Assembly: GCA_946902875.1 (NCBI GenBank)
Contig: OX336340.1
Coordinates: forward strand, 5,973,739-6,037,738
Direction of reading: 5' to 3'
Source of the DNA: Nematopogon swammerdamellus
Lineage: Eukaryota > Arthropoda > Insecta > Lepidoptera > Adelidae
DNA length: 64,000 nt
Shown piece after piece: positions 10,785 to 21,119 of this stretch. The translations under genes were made by a program, and so were the position numbers. Under the pieces are notes generated by a model. It saw only the letters and a program-made list of their open reading frames with translations, did not search any database and was not told the DNA's origin. How positions within the stretch are numbered: the first letter of the stretch is position 1; every line of letters starts with the position of its first letter.

Positions 10785-10908
10785 GAGGTGACTATCCTGT
10801 CGCCCTTTAGCACGGCATCTCGTCCTTATCCCTCAGTCGCCTTTTACTATATGCATGGGGAGATATGCAGTGGGGCTATTCTTTTTAAGTACCGGCCCCA
10901 AACGGTAT
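10785..10908 (-). repeat. SINE-B, 5' head part, other side of the P-like insertion
   Basis: Continues the SINE-B interrupted at 7480: CTGTCGCCCTTTAGCACGG, CCTCAGTCGCCTTTTAC, GCAGTGGGGCTATTC, and the terminal CGGCCCCAAACGGTA, which is the SINE 5' end on the minus strand. Confidence 0.9.
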
Positions 10909-11102
10909 AGAACAATATACAGTAATAAACAGTGAAACAAAAGGACATTAGCTCTCAAAGGCGGAATTATCACTATAAGTGATTACTTCCAGTCTGACTT
11001 TGGGTGATAAGAGTAAGTGAAGAAGAATAGAAGCTAGGGTAGTGCAGACATGGTGGTAGGACAGGAAAGTAATAAATAACATACAATATAATGAATATAA
11101 TA

Positions 11103-11425
11103 TATTAGATTTTGCCTGCGGCTTCGCTCGCGGTAGACTTGGTTTAATAGCAAATCCGATTTAAACGCAAATATTATAATAAGCGATCGCTTCTCTTATA
11201 TTCTTTATCTCTCTCTCTCCCGTCCATACTATACTTTCTTTTATACTGCTCAGCCCTATGGCTATTTAGCGTCATGATATGTATATAGCCTATAGTGAGC
11301 CTCGACTACTCTTTCCATTGGTGAAAACCTCATCAAAATCTGTTCAGTAGTTCCGGAGTTTACTTCAAACATACATACATACAGACAGACAGACAGACGT
11401 TCCCTTTTATAAGAAGTAGAAGATA
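11103..11425 (+). repeat. CCGCGGCTTCGC-headed repeat, subtype 2
   Basis: Begins TTTTGCCTGCGGCTTCGCTC, contains GATTTAAACGCAAATATT, AAGCGATCGCTTCTC and GGCTATTTAGCGT, and ends with GTTCCGGAGTTTAC, a GACA tract and CCCTTTTATAAGAAGTAGA. A second copy is at 43306-43640. Confidence 0.8.
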
Positions 11426-11426
11426 G

Positions 11427-11595
11427 AGATAGAGATATTGAAATAAGAGATTGAGATAGAGAATGAGACAGAGACAGAGACAGAGAGAGAGAGAGACAGA
11501 GAAAGAGACAGAGACAGAGACAGAGACTGATATAGAAATAGAGATAGAGATAGAGTATGAAACAGAGACAGATATAGAGACAGAGATAGAGATAT
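11427..11595. repeat. GAGATA/GACAGA compound microsatellite
   Basis: About 170 bp of purine-rich GAGATA, GAGACA and GAGA repeats directly after the subtype-2 repeat. The ORFs rich in Ser-Leu or Arg-Glu-Thr here are microsatellite translation. Confidence 0.95.
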
Positions 11596-11844
11596 ATGAT
11601 AACAAGATTACGCGAAAGCATAAACCGCCGCTCCATTTATATAATGAAAATAAGACAAGCTATAAAGAACCTTAATCCACCTTAAAAACGACAACATGAC
11701 CCGGGGCTTATGCTCGTTGAAGGGGAAAACATTTTCCGTGTCAACAAAAGGGATCCCACCCCTTTTGTTTCACATTCTAGTATTGTTTCCGGTCTAACGG
11801 TGAACGCTTGTAGAACTTTCAAAATGTTAGCTATGAGAACGAGA

Positions 11845-12040
11845 TTTTTTTTTATGGAAACTGACACGTTTGGCTACATCACCTACAACACCCGTGGCGT
11901 CAGCCGATAACACCTTGGTGAACTAGAGGTGCCATGTCAGCGCAGATGATCTTTCCCGATACACTGAGCTGGGACTGAAAACACGAACTATTTACTTGGC
12001 CCCTTCGACTGGCGGAACTTACATTCAGAGCGGTGATACG
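11845..12040 (-). repeat. SINE-A split by two nested elements (first piece)
   Basis: T-run, ATGGAAACTGACACG, CACCTACAACACCCGTG, ACTGAAAACACGAACTATTT and CATTCAGAGCGGTGATAC. The copy resumes at 12657-12678 (CCGGGCGCAGGTTAAAAC) and again at 12822-12860 (AACGGCTACCACCTG), giving a SINE interrupted twice. Confidence 0.8.
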
Positions 12041-12656
12041 TGAGAAAAATTTTATGATGGTGATTACTAAACTTTAGTTAGAGACAAGCAAATAGATTAG
12101 CGTAGCATAGTAAGGCCCACTTGCACCAACACGAATTTAACGATATAAACCAGTTTAACTCGTTAAGCTAGTACCCGTTGACTGTGGGAACCGCGTTTAA
12201 ATCCATAACTCGCTACTTAACACCGACCGACCGACTCGACACCGTGATGCAGCGAATTAGGTACCTATACACGGTACGGTAAAATAACTGCACGGCGGCG
12301 CCGGCGGCGGAGCAGCGACTCCTCTGCGCCGCCGCCGCCCGCGCGCCCGCGCGCCGCACCGCGCCACCGCGCCGCCGCGCCGTCCGACTCCTGGTACAAT
12401 TCACCGTCTTGCGGACGGATAAGCGACGACGAACGACACGATCGATCCATCCACTTATTTCTTAAGAAAGTAGTGTTCTTCCTTTATTGTGTAGACATAT
12501 AGTTATTAAGTATACCTAAGCCAAAATGAATTGTGAATATGTCCTACATGTCGAAGATCCAATAAATAAATAAATAAATAAACTCTAAATTCGTGTTGGC
12601 GCAATTGGGCCTTAAATTACTAAAGTTTAGTAATCACCATCGTAAAATTTTTCTCA
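12041..12656. mobile_element. 616-bp TIR element inserted in SINE-A
   Basis: Terminal inverted repeats of about 38 bp beginning TGAGAAAAATTTTA, with one mismatch near the start. A second inverted pair, TAAGGCCCACTTGCACCAAC with its complement (12111-12614), indicates an inner element of another family or a composite. The centre contains a CpG-rich block at 12290-12392. A clean TSD is not resolved. No transposase. Confidence 0.7.
12290..12392. other. CpG-rich block inside the TIR element
   Basis: About 100 bp made almost only of GCC, GCG and CGC triplets in a sequence that is otherwise AT-rich. It may be a captured promoter or 5' UTR or simple expansion. ORFs through it on the minus strand encode Ala/Arg runs with no domain. 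Confidence 0.7.
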
Positions 12657-12678
12657 GAATCCGGGCGCAGGTTAAAAC

Positions 12679-12821
12679 GGATTGTTCCCAGTAGTCCCCT
12701 CTAGCACTGTCCCCGGGGTGACAACTGGTAAATAATTTTTTTCCCAGTTGTCACCCGGGTGACAAATCTTCCCAACTGTCCCCTTCCGCTTCGTGCCAGA
12801 GGGGACTACTGGGAACAATCC
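12679..12821. mobile_element. 143-bp MITE with 8-bp TSD
   Basis: Long inverted repeats GGATTGTTCCCAGTAGTCCC ... complement, centre CAGTTGTCACCCGGGTGACA, flanked by a perfect 8-bp duplication GTTAAAAC at 12671-12678 and 12822-12829. An 8-bp TSD is compatible with hAT-type insertion. It sits in the same SINE-A already broken by the 616-bp element. Confidence 0.85.
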
Positions 12822-12904
12822 GTTAAAACGGCTACCACCTGTAAGGTAAGAAGGGAAGATTTACGTTGAATACAAACCACGATCTGCCTGAACGGTCGAA
12901 CGGT

Positions 12905-13090
12905 CACTCAATCTAGTAGTCTGCGCGGCGACAAAGTGCCGCGCGCGAGATGCGGTGCTTTGCTTTCGAGATTCGCTGCTCGGACTCGCTATGAGTGCAA
13001 GAGCACAATGGCTACGGAGAATGGCGGTCTACGTGTGTATACTCTACGGTGAACTCTATCTCTGTGTGAACAACGTTCGCACTTAATATA
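12905..13090 (+). repeat. Interspersed repeat with AATGGCTACGGA..GTTCGCACTTA end
   Basis: GC-rich segment ending ACTCGCTATGAGTGCAAGA, CAATGGCTACGGA, TCTGTGTGAACAACGTTCGC, ACTTA. The same end occurs at 47930-48030 and 60755-60856. The family is unnamed to me. Confidence 0.6.
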
Positions 13091-13540
13091 TTTTTTTATT
13101 AAATTAAATTAAAGGCAATAAATAAATTATATAAAAAATTATTACGGGGAATGAAATAAAAAAATAATTGTATTATTTAAGAAAAACAGCATGGGTGGCT
13201 GTGCATTCGACAGAGCCAAATTCACTTCTCCTCGCGAAGCCACGTTCACTGAGATGCCATGTCAGCAGATTTGTTGCTGGGCTGTCTAGCCTATTTACGT
13301 CTAGTCTGTGTCGGCGAATGCATAATTCAGTTTCCCAAGAGATATATTCGGTTACGTATGAGAAAAGGTACAGTGGTTTGTACCCAGAGTGTCGCTCTGT
13401 CGAAGGGTGGAATAAAACGAAAATTTTACTCATATACAGGGTGCCCGCTGTAAGTTATGGAATACTTGAAATATTAATAAAGTATGGAATAATATGATTC
13501 TGACTGCAAATTAATTCCTCCTCCCTTTCGCTTGCACTAT
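13091..13540. other. No gene recognised
   Basis: Overlapping ORFs on both strands at 13168-13497 show no motif. ATACAGGGTGCCCGCTG at about 13437 resembles one terminus of the TACAGGGTG-type elements at 17444 and 57083, without a partner nearby. Confidence 0.4.
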
Positions 13541-13634
13541 CCATACTTTTTTATTTATTTATTATTTATTATTTATTTTTATTTATTTATTATTATTATT
13601 TATTTTATATTATTTATTATTATTTTATTTATTA
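13541..13634. repeat. TTTATTAT-rich low-complexity tract
   Basis: About 95 bp of TTTATTATTATTTAT words. Confidence 0.9.
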
Positions 13635-13725
13635 TTTTTTTATGGATACTGACACGGTTGGCTACATCACCTACAACATCCGTGATGTAAGCCCATAACA
13701 CCGGGTGAACTTGGTGCCACGTCAG
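13635..13725 (-). repeat. SINE-A 3' tail fragment
   Basis: T-run followed by ATGGATACTGACACGG, CCTACAACATCCGTGATG and CGGGTGAACTTGGTGCC. Strongly truncated copy of the tail. Confidence 0.8.
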
Positions 13726-13739
13726 TTTTTTTTTTCTTA

Positions 13740-13846
13740 TTTTTTATTATTTGTTGTTATATCGGCCATAATAACACATTTTTTGTGAAAATTTCAAAGG
13801 GCGACCTATTACGGTTCAAGAGATACAGCCATCGGACAGACAGACG

Positions 13847-13881
<35 letters not shown>

Positions 13882-13928
13882 GGCGTAGGCTTAGTAATAG
13901 GGTCCCGTACCTGATAGGGAACCCTAAA
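13740..13928 (+). repeat. GGGTTCCGTA-family repeat, 5'-truncated
   Basis: Contains TTGTTATATCGGCCATAATA, GTGAAAATTTCAA, ATTACGGTTCAAGAGATACA, a GACA microsatellite, GGCGTAGGCTTAGTAATAGG and the terminal GGGAACCCTAAAAA. Confidence 0.8.
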
Positions 13929-13957
13929 AAGGCTAAAAGTAAAATTAAAATTTTTAA

Positions 13958-14433
13958 AAGCCCCGACGCTTAAAACCTCAAAAATAATTTCCGTTTACTT
14001 ACTTAAAAAGGAGTCGGTGGTGGACAGCTAAGTTAATTCCCGCGCAGCTCTGAGTTTTTATATTTTATTTATTTAGCGGTCCCCCGACTCCTTTAGGTAA
14101 GAAAATGGAAATTATTTTTTTACTTTTTAAGGGTTGGGGTTTTTCTTTAATTTGTAATTTAACTTTTATTTCAAGCTTTGTAAAAAAAAACCGCATGTAA
14201 ATCAGTCCACTTTTTAAGATAATTAATTTTTTCATTACTTAATTACTTGATTACTTGATTACAAACCTAGCTAACAACCATCCCGATTAAACCAGCTTTC
14301 CAATAAAAAAACCGCATCCAAAACGGTCCATCCATTTGGGAGCTACGATGTCACAGACAGACGCACCCTTACACACACACACTTACACACACACGTTAAA
14401 CTTAGTATAACAGCCCTCTTTTTTCGTCGGGGG
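13958..14433 (+). mobile_element. TTAA-flanked MITE (CCCGACG termini), copy 2
   Basis: Same organisation and orientation as 4062-4550: CCCCGACG left end, internal ACTTACTTAAA hairpin, AATTACTTGATTAC segment, CACA-rich stretch, and CGTCGGGGG right end. TTAA lies close to the left end and abuts the right end (14434-14437). The left TIR is eroded. Confidence 0.65.
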
Positions 14434-14628
14434 TTAAAAAGTTACTGCATAGTATATGGCTAGTTTGCAATAAACCAAGCTCGCGTTTGACCTCGATATC
14501 ACATGATAATAAAAAAAATAAAAAAAAATAAAAATAAAAACATAAATAACACAACTATTTGTCTAAACTTATGTACCTAAGTACCTACCTACACAATCGC
14601 GTGGGCCGTCAAGTGCTATTAGATATCT

Positions 14629-14800
14629 TTTTTTTTTTATGGAAATTGACACGGTCGGCTACATCACCTACAACATCAACCCATAACACCTTGGTGAACT
14701 AGGTGCCATGTCAGTGGCCATGGACAATAAGACAATTGTCCATGTCAGTGCCCTTCCCTATGGTTGTGCAGGTTACAGTGAACTGAACGGATAACTCTTG
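14629..14800 (-). repeat. SINE-A fragment with internal rearrangement
   Basis: T-run, ATGGAAATTGACACGG, CACCTACAACATCAACCC, then CATGTCAGTG occurs twice around GACAATAAGACAATTGTC, showing a small local duplication. The copy ends near CAGTGAACTGAACGGA. Confidence 0.75.
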
Positions 14801-15380
14801 CAAGATATGACCCATATTAACAGGTGAAGTTAAATAAAAGCTCGTAAGTAATAAAACACAATTTATTCAGTTTCGCGTACACGATCACCCCTTTCAGTAC
14901 TCCACGACTTACTCTGCATTATCCTGTTCCGTTCCATTTCAATTAAACCTTATTAATGTATGTTTAAATTAAGTAATATTTAGAGAACTAGGAAAATTAA
15001 GTTAAGGTGGAAGGGCACTAGTACAAGAGGGTTGTGGGCACATAACATGAATAATAAAAATCTGTTAAGGTGTTGTGAGACTTCGTCTGACTCGAATTTC
15101 AAGAAGTGTACCGCCAATATTACTTACCTGACAGATTCAGTTTTAATATATGTAAAACTTTATCTATCAGCGCAGATCGATAGCTTTTTTGAAAACACGA
15201 TTTGATTAACTTCGCTCGTTAGAAAAAAATTATGTACATGCTTCTGAATTTAGTTATAAAAACGTATTTAAGGCAACGTGACCAAATCAGGGCTTTGGAA
15301 AAAATATATTTTATTTGTTGAATATATATCTCAATCCGTAGCTTTTTACTTTTTTTGTATTAGTTTTTCGAATCTCAACG
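14801..15380. other. No gene recognised
   Basis: AT-rich sequence with no ORF or repeat I can assign. It may include the 3' flank of the decayed hAT element whose coding end begins at 15390. Confidence 0.4.
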
Positions 15381-15389
15381 ACGATATTG

Positions 15390-15605
15390 TTAGTGAGACG
15401 ATTGCTGCTGCTTCAGTTCGATAAGTGCGTTAAATTGAGGAATTGTCTTAGATAACGCAAGGCGAATGTAGTCTTTCACGTCTAATCGGTTACGATCTAA
15501 TACTGAGAACCCTGACTCACAGAGGTACGTAGTGGCAAACGGAATTAATACTGGCATTGCTCGCATCTTGTGCGAGTTGTGAACAGTTACGAACTTTTAA
15601 CTTTT
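15390..15605 (-). pseudogene. hAT-superfamily transposase, C-terminal dimerisation region
   Basis: Minus-strand reading frame ending at the stop 15390-15392 encodes PFATTYLCESGFSVLDRNRL, then VKDYIRLALSKTIPQFNAL. The tract F-x-T-Y-x-C-E-x-x-F-S, then R-x-R-L and L-R-x-A-L is the conserved C-terminal (dimerisation) segment of hAT transposases and of domesticated relatives of the ZBED5/SCAND3 type. Only about 70 residues remain. The catalytic core and BED finger are absent, so it is a dead fragment. CGGACCCCTTGAGGGTCCATG at 15748-15768 may be a remnant of the element terminus. Confidence 0.85.
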
Positions 15606-15800
15606 TGTTTGTTAATTCTTCAAAATATATAATATATTCAACTTTAACAAAATTGGTGATGCGCTTTGGGCCGGTAGACCGTCAGGGAGAGTAATAACTC
15701 CAACTTTTACTTGGCTACTGTCATGGACCCACAAAAATCATGCCACGGACCCCTTGAGGGTCCATGTATCTGCTGATAAATATCAATGTCTAAATATTTA

Positions 15801-16040
15801 TTACTCACATTTAAAAATATTTCGTGAACTGACTATACTAACAATAAAATAAATACTGGGCTGATAGCGAAGAGCCTCGGCGACCACCTTGAGAGGCTCT
15901 CGCTGATTGGTTGGGTCAAGGGCCAGATCCAGAAGGCAGCCCTGCTCGACACGTCCGGAGGTTTCTCTCCCTAGGGCCCGACCATCGGTAGCTTGGGGTC
16001 GCCTCGCCGCCGCCGGTGGTGGAAACTCCATTTTTGTTTT
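15801..16040 (-). other. GC-rich segment with short ORF, unknown
   Basis: Minus-strand ORF of 76 codons (MEFPPPAAARRPQATDGRAL start, LALDPTNQREPL middle) in a GC-rich island 15845-16035. I do not recognise the protein. The local composition suggests a repeat or coding fragment foreign to the AT-rich surroundings. Confidence 0.3.
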
Positions 16041-16217
16041 TTTGTATCAATTATAGATTTTAATGTTTAGTGGTAATTAATGTAAAAATGTAAAATTGTT
16101 ATAAAAATAAAATGTGTAAATAAAAAATTATTACACCAGTTACATAATATATTACCATTAAATATTACTCTATTAATAATATTACACTTCCGGCGCCACA
16201 TTTGCGGAAGGCAAAGC

Positions 16218-16505
16218 TGGCACAACACCGACCACCGCATGTTTTTGTTTTTATGGAAACTGACACGGTTGACTTCATCACACACACATTCGTGATGTCA
16301 GGCTAGCAATACATTTAGCAAAATAAGGCACGAAGACCCATCTGCCGCACGACTCGGTGGAAGGACCGCCCCTAGGTGAGCTGTGGCTAACCGTAACCCT
16401 TTAGCACATCATTTCGTCCTTATTGGCCTTAATTGCCTTTTACGACATACACAATGAGAGATGCAGTGGGGCTATTCGTTATGAGTACCGGCCCCACACG
16501 GTACG
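16218..16505 (-). repeat. SINE-B broken by a SINE-A tail
   Basis: SINE-B sequence CACAACACCGACCACCGCATG (16218-16238), then a SINE-A tail fragment 16241-16310 (ATGGAAACTGACACGG, TTCGTGATGTCAGG), then SINE-B again from ACATTTAGCAAAATAAGGCA to the head end CGGCCCCACACGGTA. Confidence 0.75.
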
Positions 16506-16754
16506 AAACGTGTTTACATAAAAGCGGTCTGTAAATAAACTATTCCTGGATGAATGAAAATCCCCTAACAGGAAAGAACAATGAAATATTTACTCTATAA
16601 AGCGTTGGATAGATTTATGAAAGGGCGCGCAGAATGAATTCTGCCACGTTTAACATGATCGCTTCATTGAGAGCCTTTCAACAAGATTGATGAACGAACT
16701 GAGAGACGCTTCATGAATTTTAAACGCTCGGTTTGACCCCGAAAACCGTGACAT

Positions 16755-17000
16755 TTTTAGGTTTCCGTATCCCGTAGGGAAGCCTATTACTAAGCCTACA
16801 CCCTCTCTCCGTCCGTCCGTCCGTCTGTCCGTCTGTTCGAGGGCTGTATCTCTTGAACCGTAATAGGTAGCCGGTTGAAATTTTCACAGATTATGTGTTA
16901 CTATGGCATATATAACAACAAATAAGAAAAATAAGAAAAAGTTAAAAATGAAGGGGCTCCCATACAACAAAAATTCAAAAATGTGGTATGGGAGCAATTC
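16755..17000 (-). repeat. GGGTTCCGTA-family repeat
   Basis: Minus-strand member: TTTCCGTATCCCGTAGGG, TATTACTAAGCCTACAC, a GTCC/GTCT microsatellite, TATCTCTTGAACCGTAATAG, TTGAAATTTTCACAGAT and GGGGCTCCCATACAAC. The 5' end is missing. Confidence 0.8.
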
Positions 17001-17089
17001 AAAAATGTGAATGAATATCGTATATCGAATATGTAATAAGCGAATACAATTTTGTTGTTGATTTGACTTGATATTATATTCTTCGTCTC

Positions 17090-17290
17090 TCGCAGTATTT
17101 TGTTTACGGTTAATTTCAGTAAGTAATACTGTCAACCCTAATAATCTCGCTATGCCTGTCTGTCTATGTTATCTGTCAGAGCGGTTTAGTCATATAAGAA
17201 GAAAAGTCTTGCGGGACCACAGGTTCGGAGCGAGAAGTTGTTTTCTAAATGTATTCAAAAAATTGAATGACGCGCAACTAGTAGCGAGGG
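17090..17290 (+). other. Possible receptor-like TM7/C-tail fragment, wrong strand
   Basis: Plus-strand frame reads NTVNP and, nine residues later, CYLSERFSHIRRKVLRDH. NP followed by Y-x-x-x-S-E-R-F and a basic stretch is the TM7/helix-8 pattern of rhodopsin-family receptors. It lies just downstream (in minus-strand gene order) of the receptor exon at 21835-22061 but in opposite orientation, and the NP-to-YLS spacing is too long. It is preceded by a TTTCAG acceptor-like sequence. It could be an inverted, decayed exon or chance. Confidence 0.2.
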
Positions 17291-17828
17291 GGGAGGGGGG
17301 TTAGCTTTTTTCCTCCATGTGATTTTAAATGACCGTGGTTAATATTAATGATAGAAATTCTATTCTGTTCTCAGCTAAGTCAGTGATGGAATAATGGAAT
17401 CTTAAACGTTTTTCGGTGCTCTTCCAAAATTTTAATACACATATATACAGGTTGTTGTAACGGCCAGTACATTAATTTCGCCAGAGCAATCCTCATGTTT
17501 TTCCGAGACAAAAAAATTGGTAAAGTTTTTCTCTAAAGTGTCTAGGTTTTGGAGATATAAATTTTTTAAATTAATAAACACTTGACAAATTAAATTAATT
17601 TGTCAAGTGTAATTTATCGCACGCGGGGGGTGGGTGCTGGCGCGGGAACGGTCGGGGTTGAAAAACTCACACCGCACAGCCGCCGCCGCCCATCTCCTCT
17701 CTCCGCGCACTCGTCCCTGCTCGCTCATTCACCGCGCGCCTTTCATTCACACGTAAGTACGTGCGGGACATTACATCCTTTTTACCCGACTACGGCGAAG
17801 CAAAAGGAGGGTTATGTGTTTGACCGGT

Positions 17829-17871
17829 ATGTATGTATGTATGTATGTATGTATGTATGTATGTATGTATG
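17829..17871 (+). repeat. (GTAT)n microsatellite
   Basis: About ten GTAT units close to the outer end of foldback copy 1. The complement is at 31964-32008 in copy 2. Confidence 0.95.
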
Positions 17872-18189
17872 TTCATCTGTTCCCTCATAACTTCTAAACT
17901 ACTTATCAAAATTTGACAAATGAGGTATCGTTGAAAGCGTCTTGATCGTCCGCTGGTTATAGGCTATGTGACGTCACACAAAATTGACTATGGCGCCCTC
18001 TAGATGACAAAAAGTCATGATAAAAAAAAAAAAAATTTTTTAATGATGCCGTGTTGGGTATCAAATGAAAGGGCTTAATTAGCACATTTCAAAAATATAT
18101 ATATTGTTAGCTATTGCTTTCGGATTTGCTTGCATGCACCCGATAATTGGGAATAATTTCTAAATAAAATAAAATCAGGCCTCATTCCA

Positions 18190-18520
18190 TACATATATAC
18201 GAATATATTTTTTCCCGACAATCGGGGTAAGCAGAGTAATCGGTGTTGTGCTGCAAGAACTCTTGTCAATTACAGCACAACACCGACCACCACGTTTCGC
18301 AAAGGATTCGAACAAGATTAAATCAATCAAGCAGCAAGTATGGCACGAAGACCCACCTACTGCATGACTCGGTGGAAGTACCGTGCCAAGGTGAGAGGTG
18401 GCGAGCCTGTCGCCCTTTAGCACGGCATCTTGTCCTTATCCCTTAGTCGCCTTTTACGACATGCATGGGGAGAGATGCAGTGGGGATATTCTTTTTAAGT
18501 ATCGACCCCACACGGTACTC
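18190..18520 (-). repeat. SINE-B nested in foldback copy 1
   Basis: Nearly full-length minus-strand SINE-B flanked by a perfect 12-bp TSD, GGCCTCATTCCA, at 18178-18189 and 18521-18532. Compared with the copy at 31278-31645 it lacks 37 bp that form a perfect hairpin there. Confidence 0.9.
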
Positions 18521-18591
18521 GGCCTCATTCCAAACCTACCCAAATACATCCTACTTAAAACCATATTAATATTATAAACGCGAAAGTTTGT

Positions 18592-21001
18592 AAATGAGTT
18601 GCGTTCAGGAAGACGATAAACCTACTCAAAGAAAATAAGTACCTAAGGGCGAGGCAGCAGGCCGAGCTGCGTTCGGGAAGAAGATAAACCTTCTTAAAGA
18701 CAGTTAGTAACTGAGGGCGAGGCCGAAGGCCGAGCTGCGTTCGGGAAGACTATAAACCTTCTCGAAGAAAGTAAGTAATAAAAGGCGAGGCCGAGGGCCG
18801 AGCTGCGTTCAGGAAGACGATAAACTTTCTCGAAGACAGTAAGTAACTATGGGCGAGGCCGAAGGCCGATCTGCGTTCAGGAAGAGGATAAACCATCTTT
18901 AAGAAAGTAAGTAACCAAGGGCGAGGCCGAAGGCCGAGCTGCGTTCGGGAAGCCTAAACATTCTCGAAGAAAGTAAGTAACAACAGGCGAGGCCGAAGGC
19001 CGAGCTGCGTTCAGGAAGAGGATAAACTTTTTTGAAGACAGTAAGTAACTATGGGCGAGGCCGAAGGCCGAGCTGCGTTCAGGAAGAGGATAATCATCTC
19101 GAAGAAAGTAACTTCTTAGCTACTTATTTCGAAAAGGATTATCCTCTTCCTGAACGCATCGCGCCCTTCGGCCTCGCCCATAGTTACTTACTGTCTACGA
19201 GAAGGTTTATAGTCTTCCCGAACGCAGCTCGGCCTTCGGCCTCTCCCTTAGTTACTTACTGTTTACGAGAAGGTTTATAGTCTTCCCGAATGCAGCTCGG
19301 TCTTCGGCCTCGCCCTTTTTTAATTACTTTCTTAAAGATGGTTTATCCTCTTCATGAACGCAGCTCGGCCTTCGGCCTCTCCCATATACTTACTGTCTTC
19401 GAGATAGTTTATCATCTTCCTGATCGCAGCTCGGCCTTCGGCCTCGCCCTTTGTTACTTACTTTCTTCGAGAAGGTTTATAGTCTTCCCGAACGCAGCTC
19501 GGCCTTCGGCCTCGCCCTCAGTTACTTACTTTCTTAAAGATGGTTTATCCTCTTCCTGAACGCAGCTCGGCCTTCGGCCTCGCCCATAGTTACTTACTGT
19601 CTTCGAAAAAGTTTATCGTCTTCCTGAACTGAGCTCGGCCTTCGGCCTCGCCCTTTGTTACTTACTTTCTTCGAGAAGGTTTATAGTCTTCCCGAACGCA
19701 GCTCGGCCTTCGGCCTCGCCCTCAGTTACTTACTTTCTTAAAGATGGTTTATCCTCTTCCTGAACGCAGCTCGGCCTTCGGCCTCGCCCATAGTTACTTA
19801 CTGTCTTCGGGAAAGTTTATCGTCTTCCTGAACGCAGCTCGGCCTTCGGCCTCGCCCTTTGTTACTTACTTTCTTCGAGAAGGTTTATAGTCTTCCCGAA
19901 CGCAGCTCGGCCTTCGGCCTGGCCCTCAGTTACTTACTTTCTTAAAGATGGTTTATGCTCTTCCTGAACGCAGCTCGGCCTTCGGCCTCGCCCATAGTTA
20001 CTTACTGTCTTCGGGAAAGTTTATCGTCTTCCTGAACGCAGCTCGGCCTTCGGCCTCGCCCTTTGTTACTTACTTTCTTCGAGAAGGTTTATAGTCTTCC
20101 CGAACGCAGCTCGGCCTTCGGCCTGGCCCTCAGTTACTTACTTTCTTAAAGATGGTTTATGCTCTTCCTGAACGCAGCTCGGCCTTCGGCCTCGCCCATA
20201 GTTACTTACTGTCTTCGGGAAAGTTTATCGTCTTCCTGAACGCAGCTCGGCCTTCGGCCTCGCCCTTTGTTACTTACTTTCTTCGAGAAGGTTTATAGTC
20301 TTCCCGAACGCAGCTCGGCCTTCGGCCTCGCCCTCAGTTACTTACTTTCTTAAAGATTGTTTATCCTCTTCCTGAACGCAGCTCGGCCTTCGGCCTCGCC
20401 CATAGTTACTTACTGTCTTCGGGAAAGTTTATCGTCTTCCTGAACGCAGCTCGGCCTTCGGCCTCGCCCTTTGTTACTTACTTTCTTCGAGAAGGTTTAT
20501 CGTCTTCCCGAACGCAGCTCGGCCTTCGGCCTGGCCCTCAGTTACTTACTTTCTTAAAGATGGTTTATGCTCTTCCTGAACGCAGCTCGGCCTTCGGCCT
20601 CGCCCATGGTTACTTACTGTCTTCGGGAAGGTTTATAGTCTTCCCGAACGCAGCTCGGCCTTCGGCCTCGCCCTCAGTTACTTACTTTCTTAAAGATGGT
20701 TTATGCTCTTCCTGAACGCAGCTCGGCCTTCGGCCTCGCCCATGGTTACTTACTGTCTTCGGGAAGGTTTATAGTCTTCCCGAACGCAGCTCGGCCTTCG
20801 GCCTCGCCCTCAGTTACTTACTTTCTTAAAGATGGTTCATCCTCTTCCTGAGCGCCGCTCGGCCTTCGGCCTCGCCCATAGTTGCTTACTTTCTTCGAGA
20901 AAGTTTGTCGTCTTCCTGAACGCAGCTCGGCCTTCGGCCTCGCCCTTTGTTACTTACTTTCTTCGAGTCGGTTTATCGTTTACCTGAACCCAGCTTGCCC
21001 T
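18592..21001 (+). repeat. 68-bp minisatellite array, copy 1
   Basis: Units of about 68 bp with GGGCGAGGCCGAAGGCCGAG, CTGCGTTCAGGAAGA, GATAAACCNTCT and GAAAGTAAGTAACT. About eight units run in one direction to 19115 and about 27 in the opposite direction after 19130, the junction being a hairpin. In the long part, three unit types alternate, giving a higher-order period of about 204 bp. Each unit carries the palindrome AGGCCGAAGGCCT-like core. ORFs with repeated LPERSSAFGL segments are repeat translation. Confidence 0.95.
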
Positions 21002-21119
21002 TATGGACTATGGTACACATGTTAAAATTATAAAACAGTAAAACCTAAACAAACAAAACATGTAAAACGGATCTGCAAATACTTTATCACGAAGTTATAT
21101 CCCCAAAATAATTAAAATA

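Noticed and set aside
11262..11675. Ser/Leu-rich or Arg/Glu/Thr-rich ORFs
   Set aside because: They translate the GAGATA/GACAGA microsatellite at 11427-11595.
12213..12450. Arg/Ala-rich ORFs over the CpG-rich block
   Set aside because: Composition alone explains them; there is no domain, and the block sits in a non-coding TIR element.
19032..19559. ORFs with LPERSSAFGL or ARPSASP repeats in the 18.6-21 and 28.4-31.2 kb arrays
   Set aside because: Each reading frame simply follows the 68-bp minisatellite; identical ORFs occur on opposite strands in the mirror copy.
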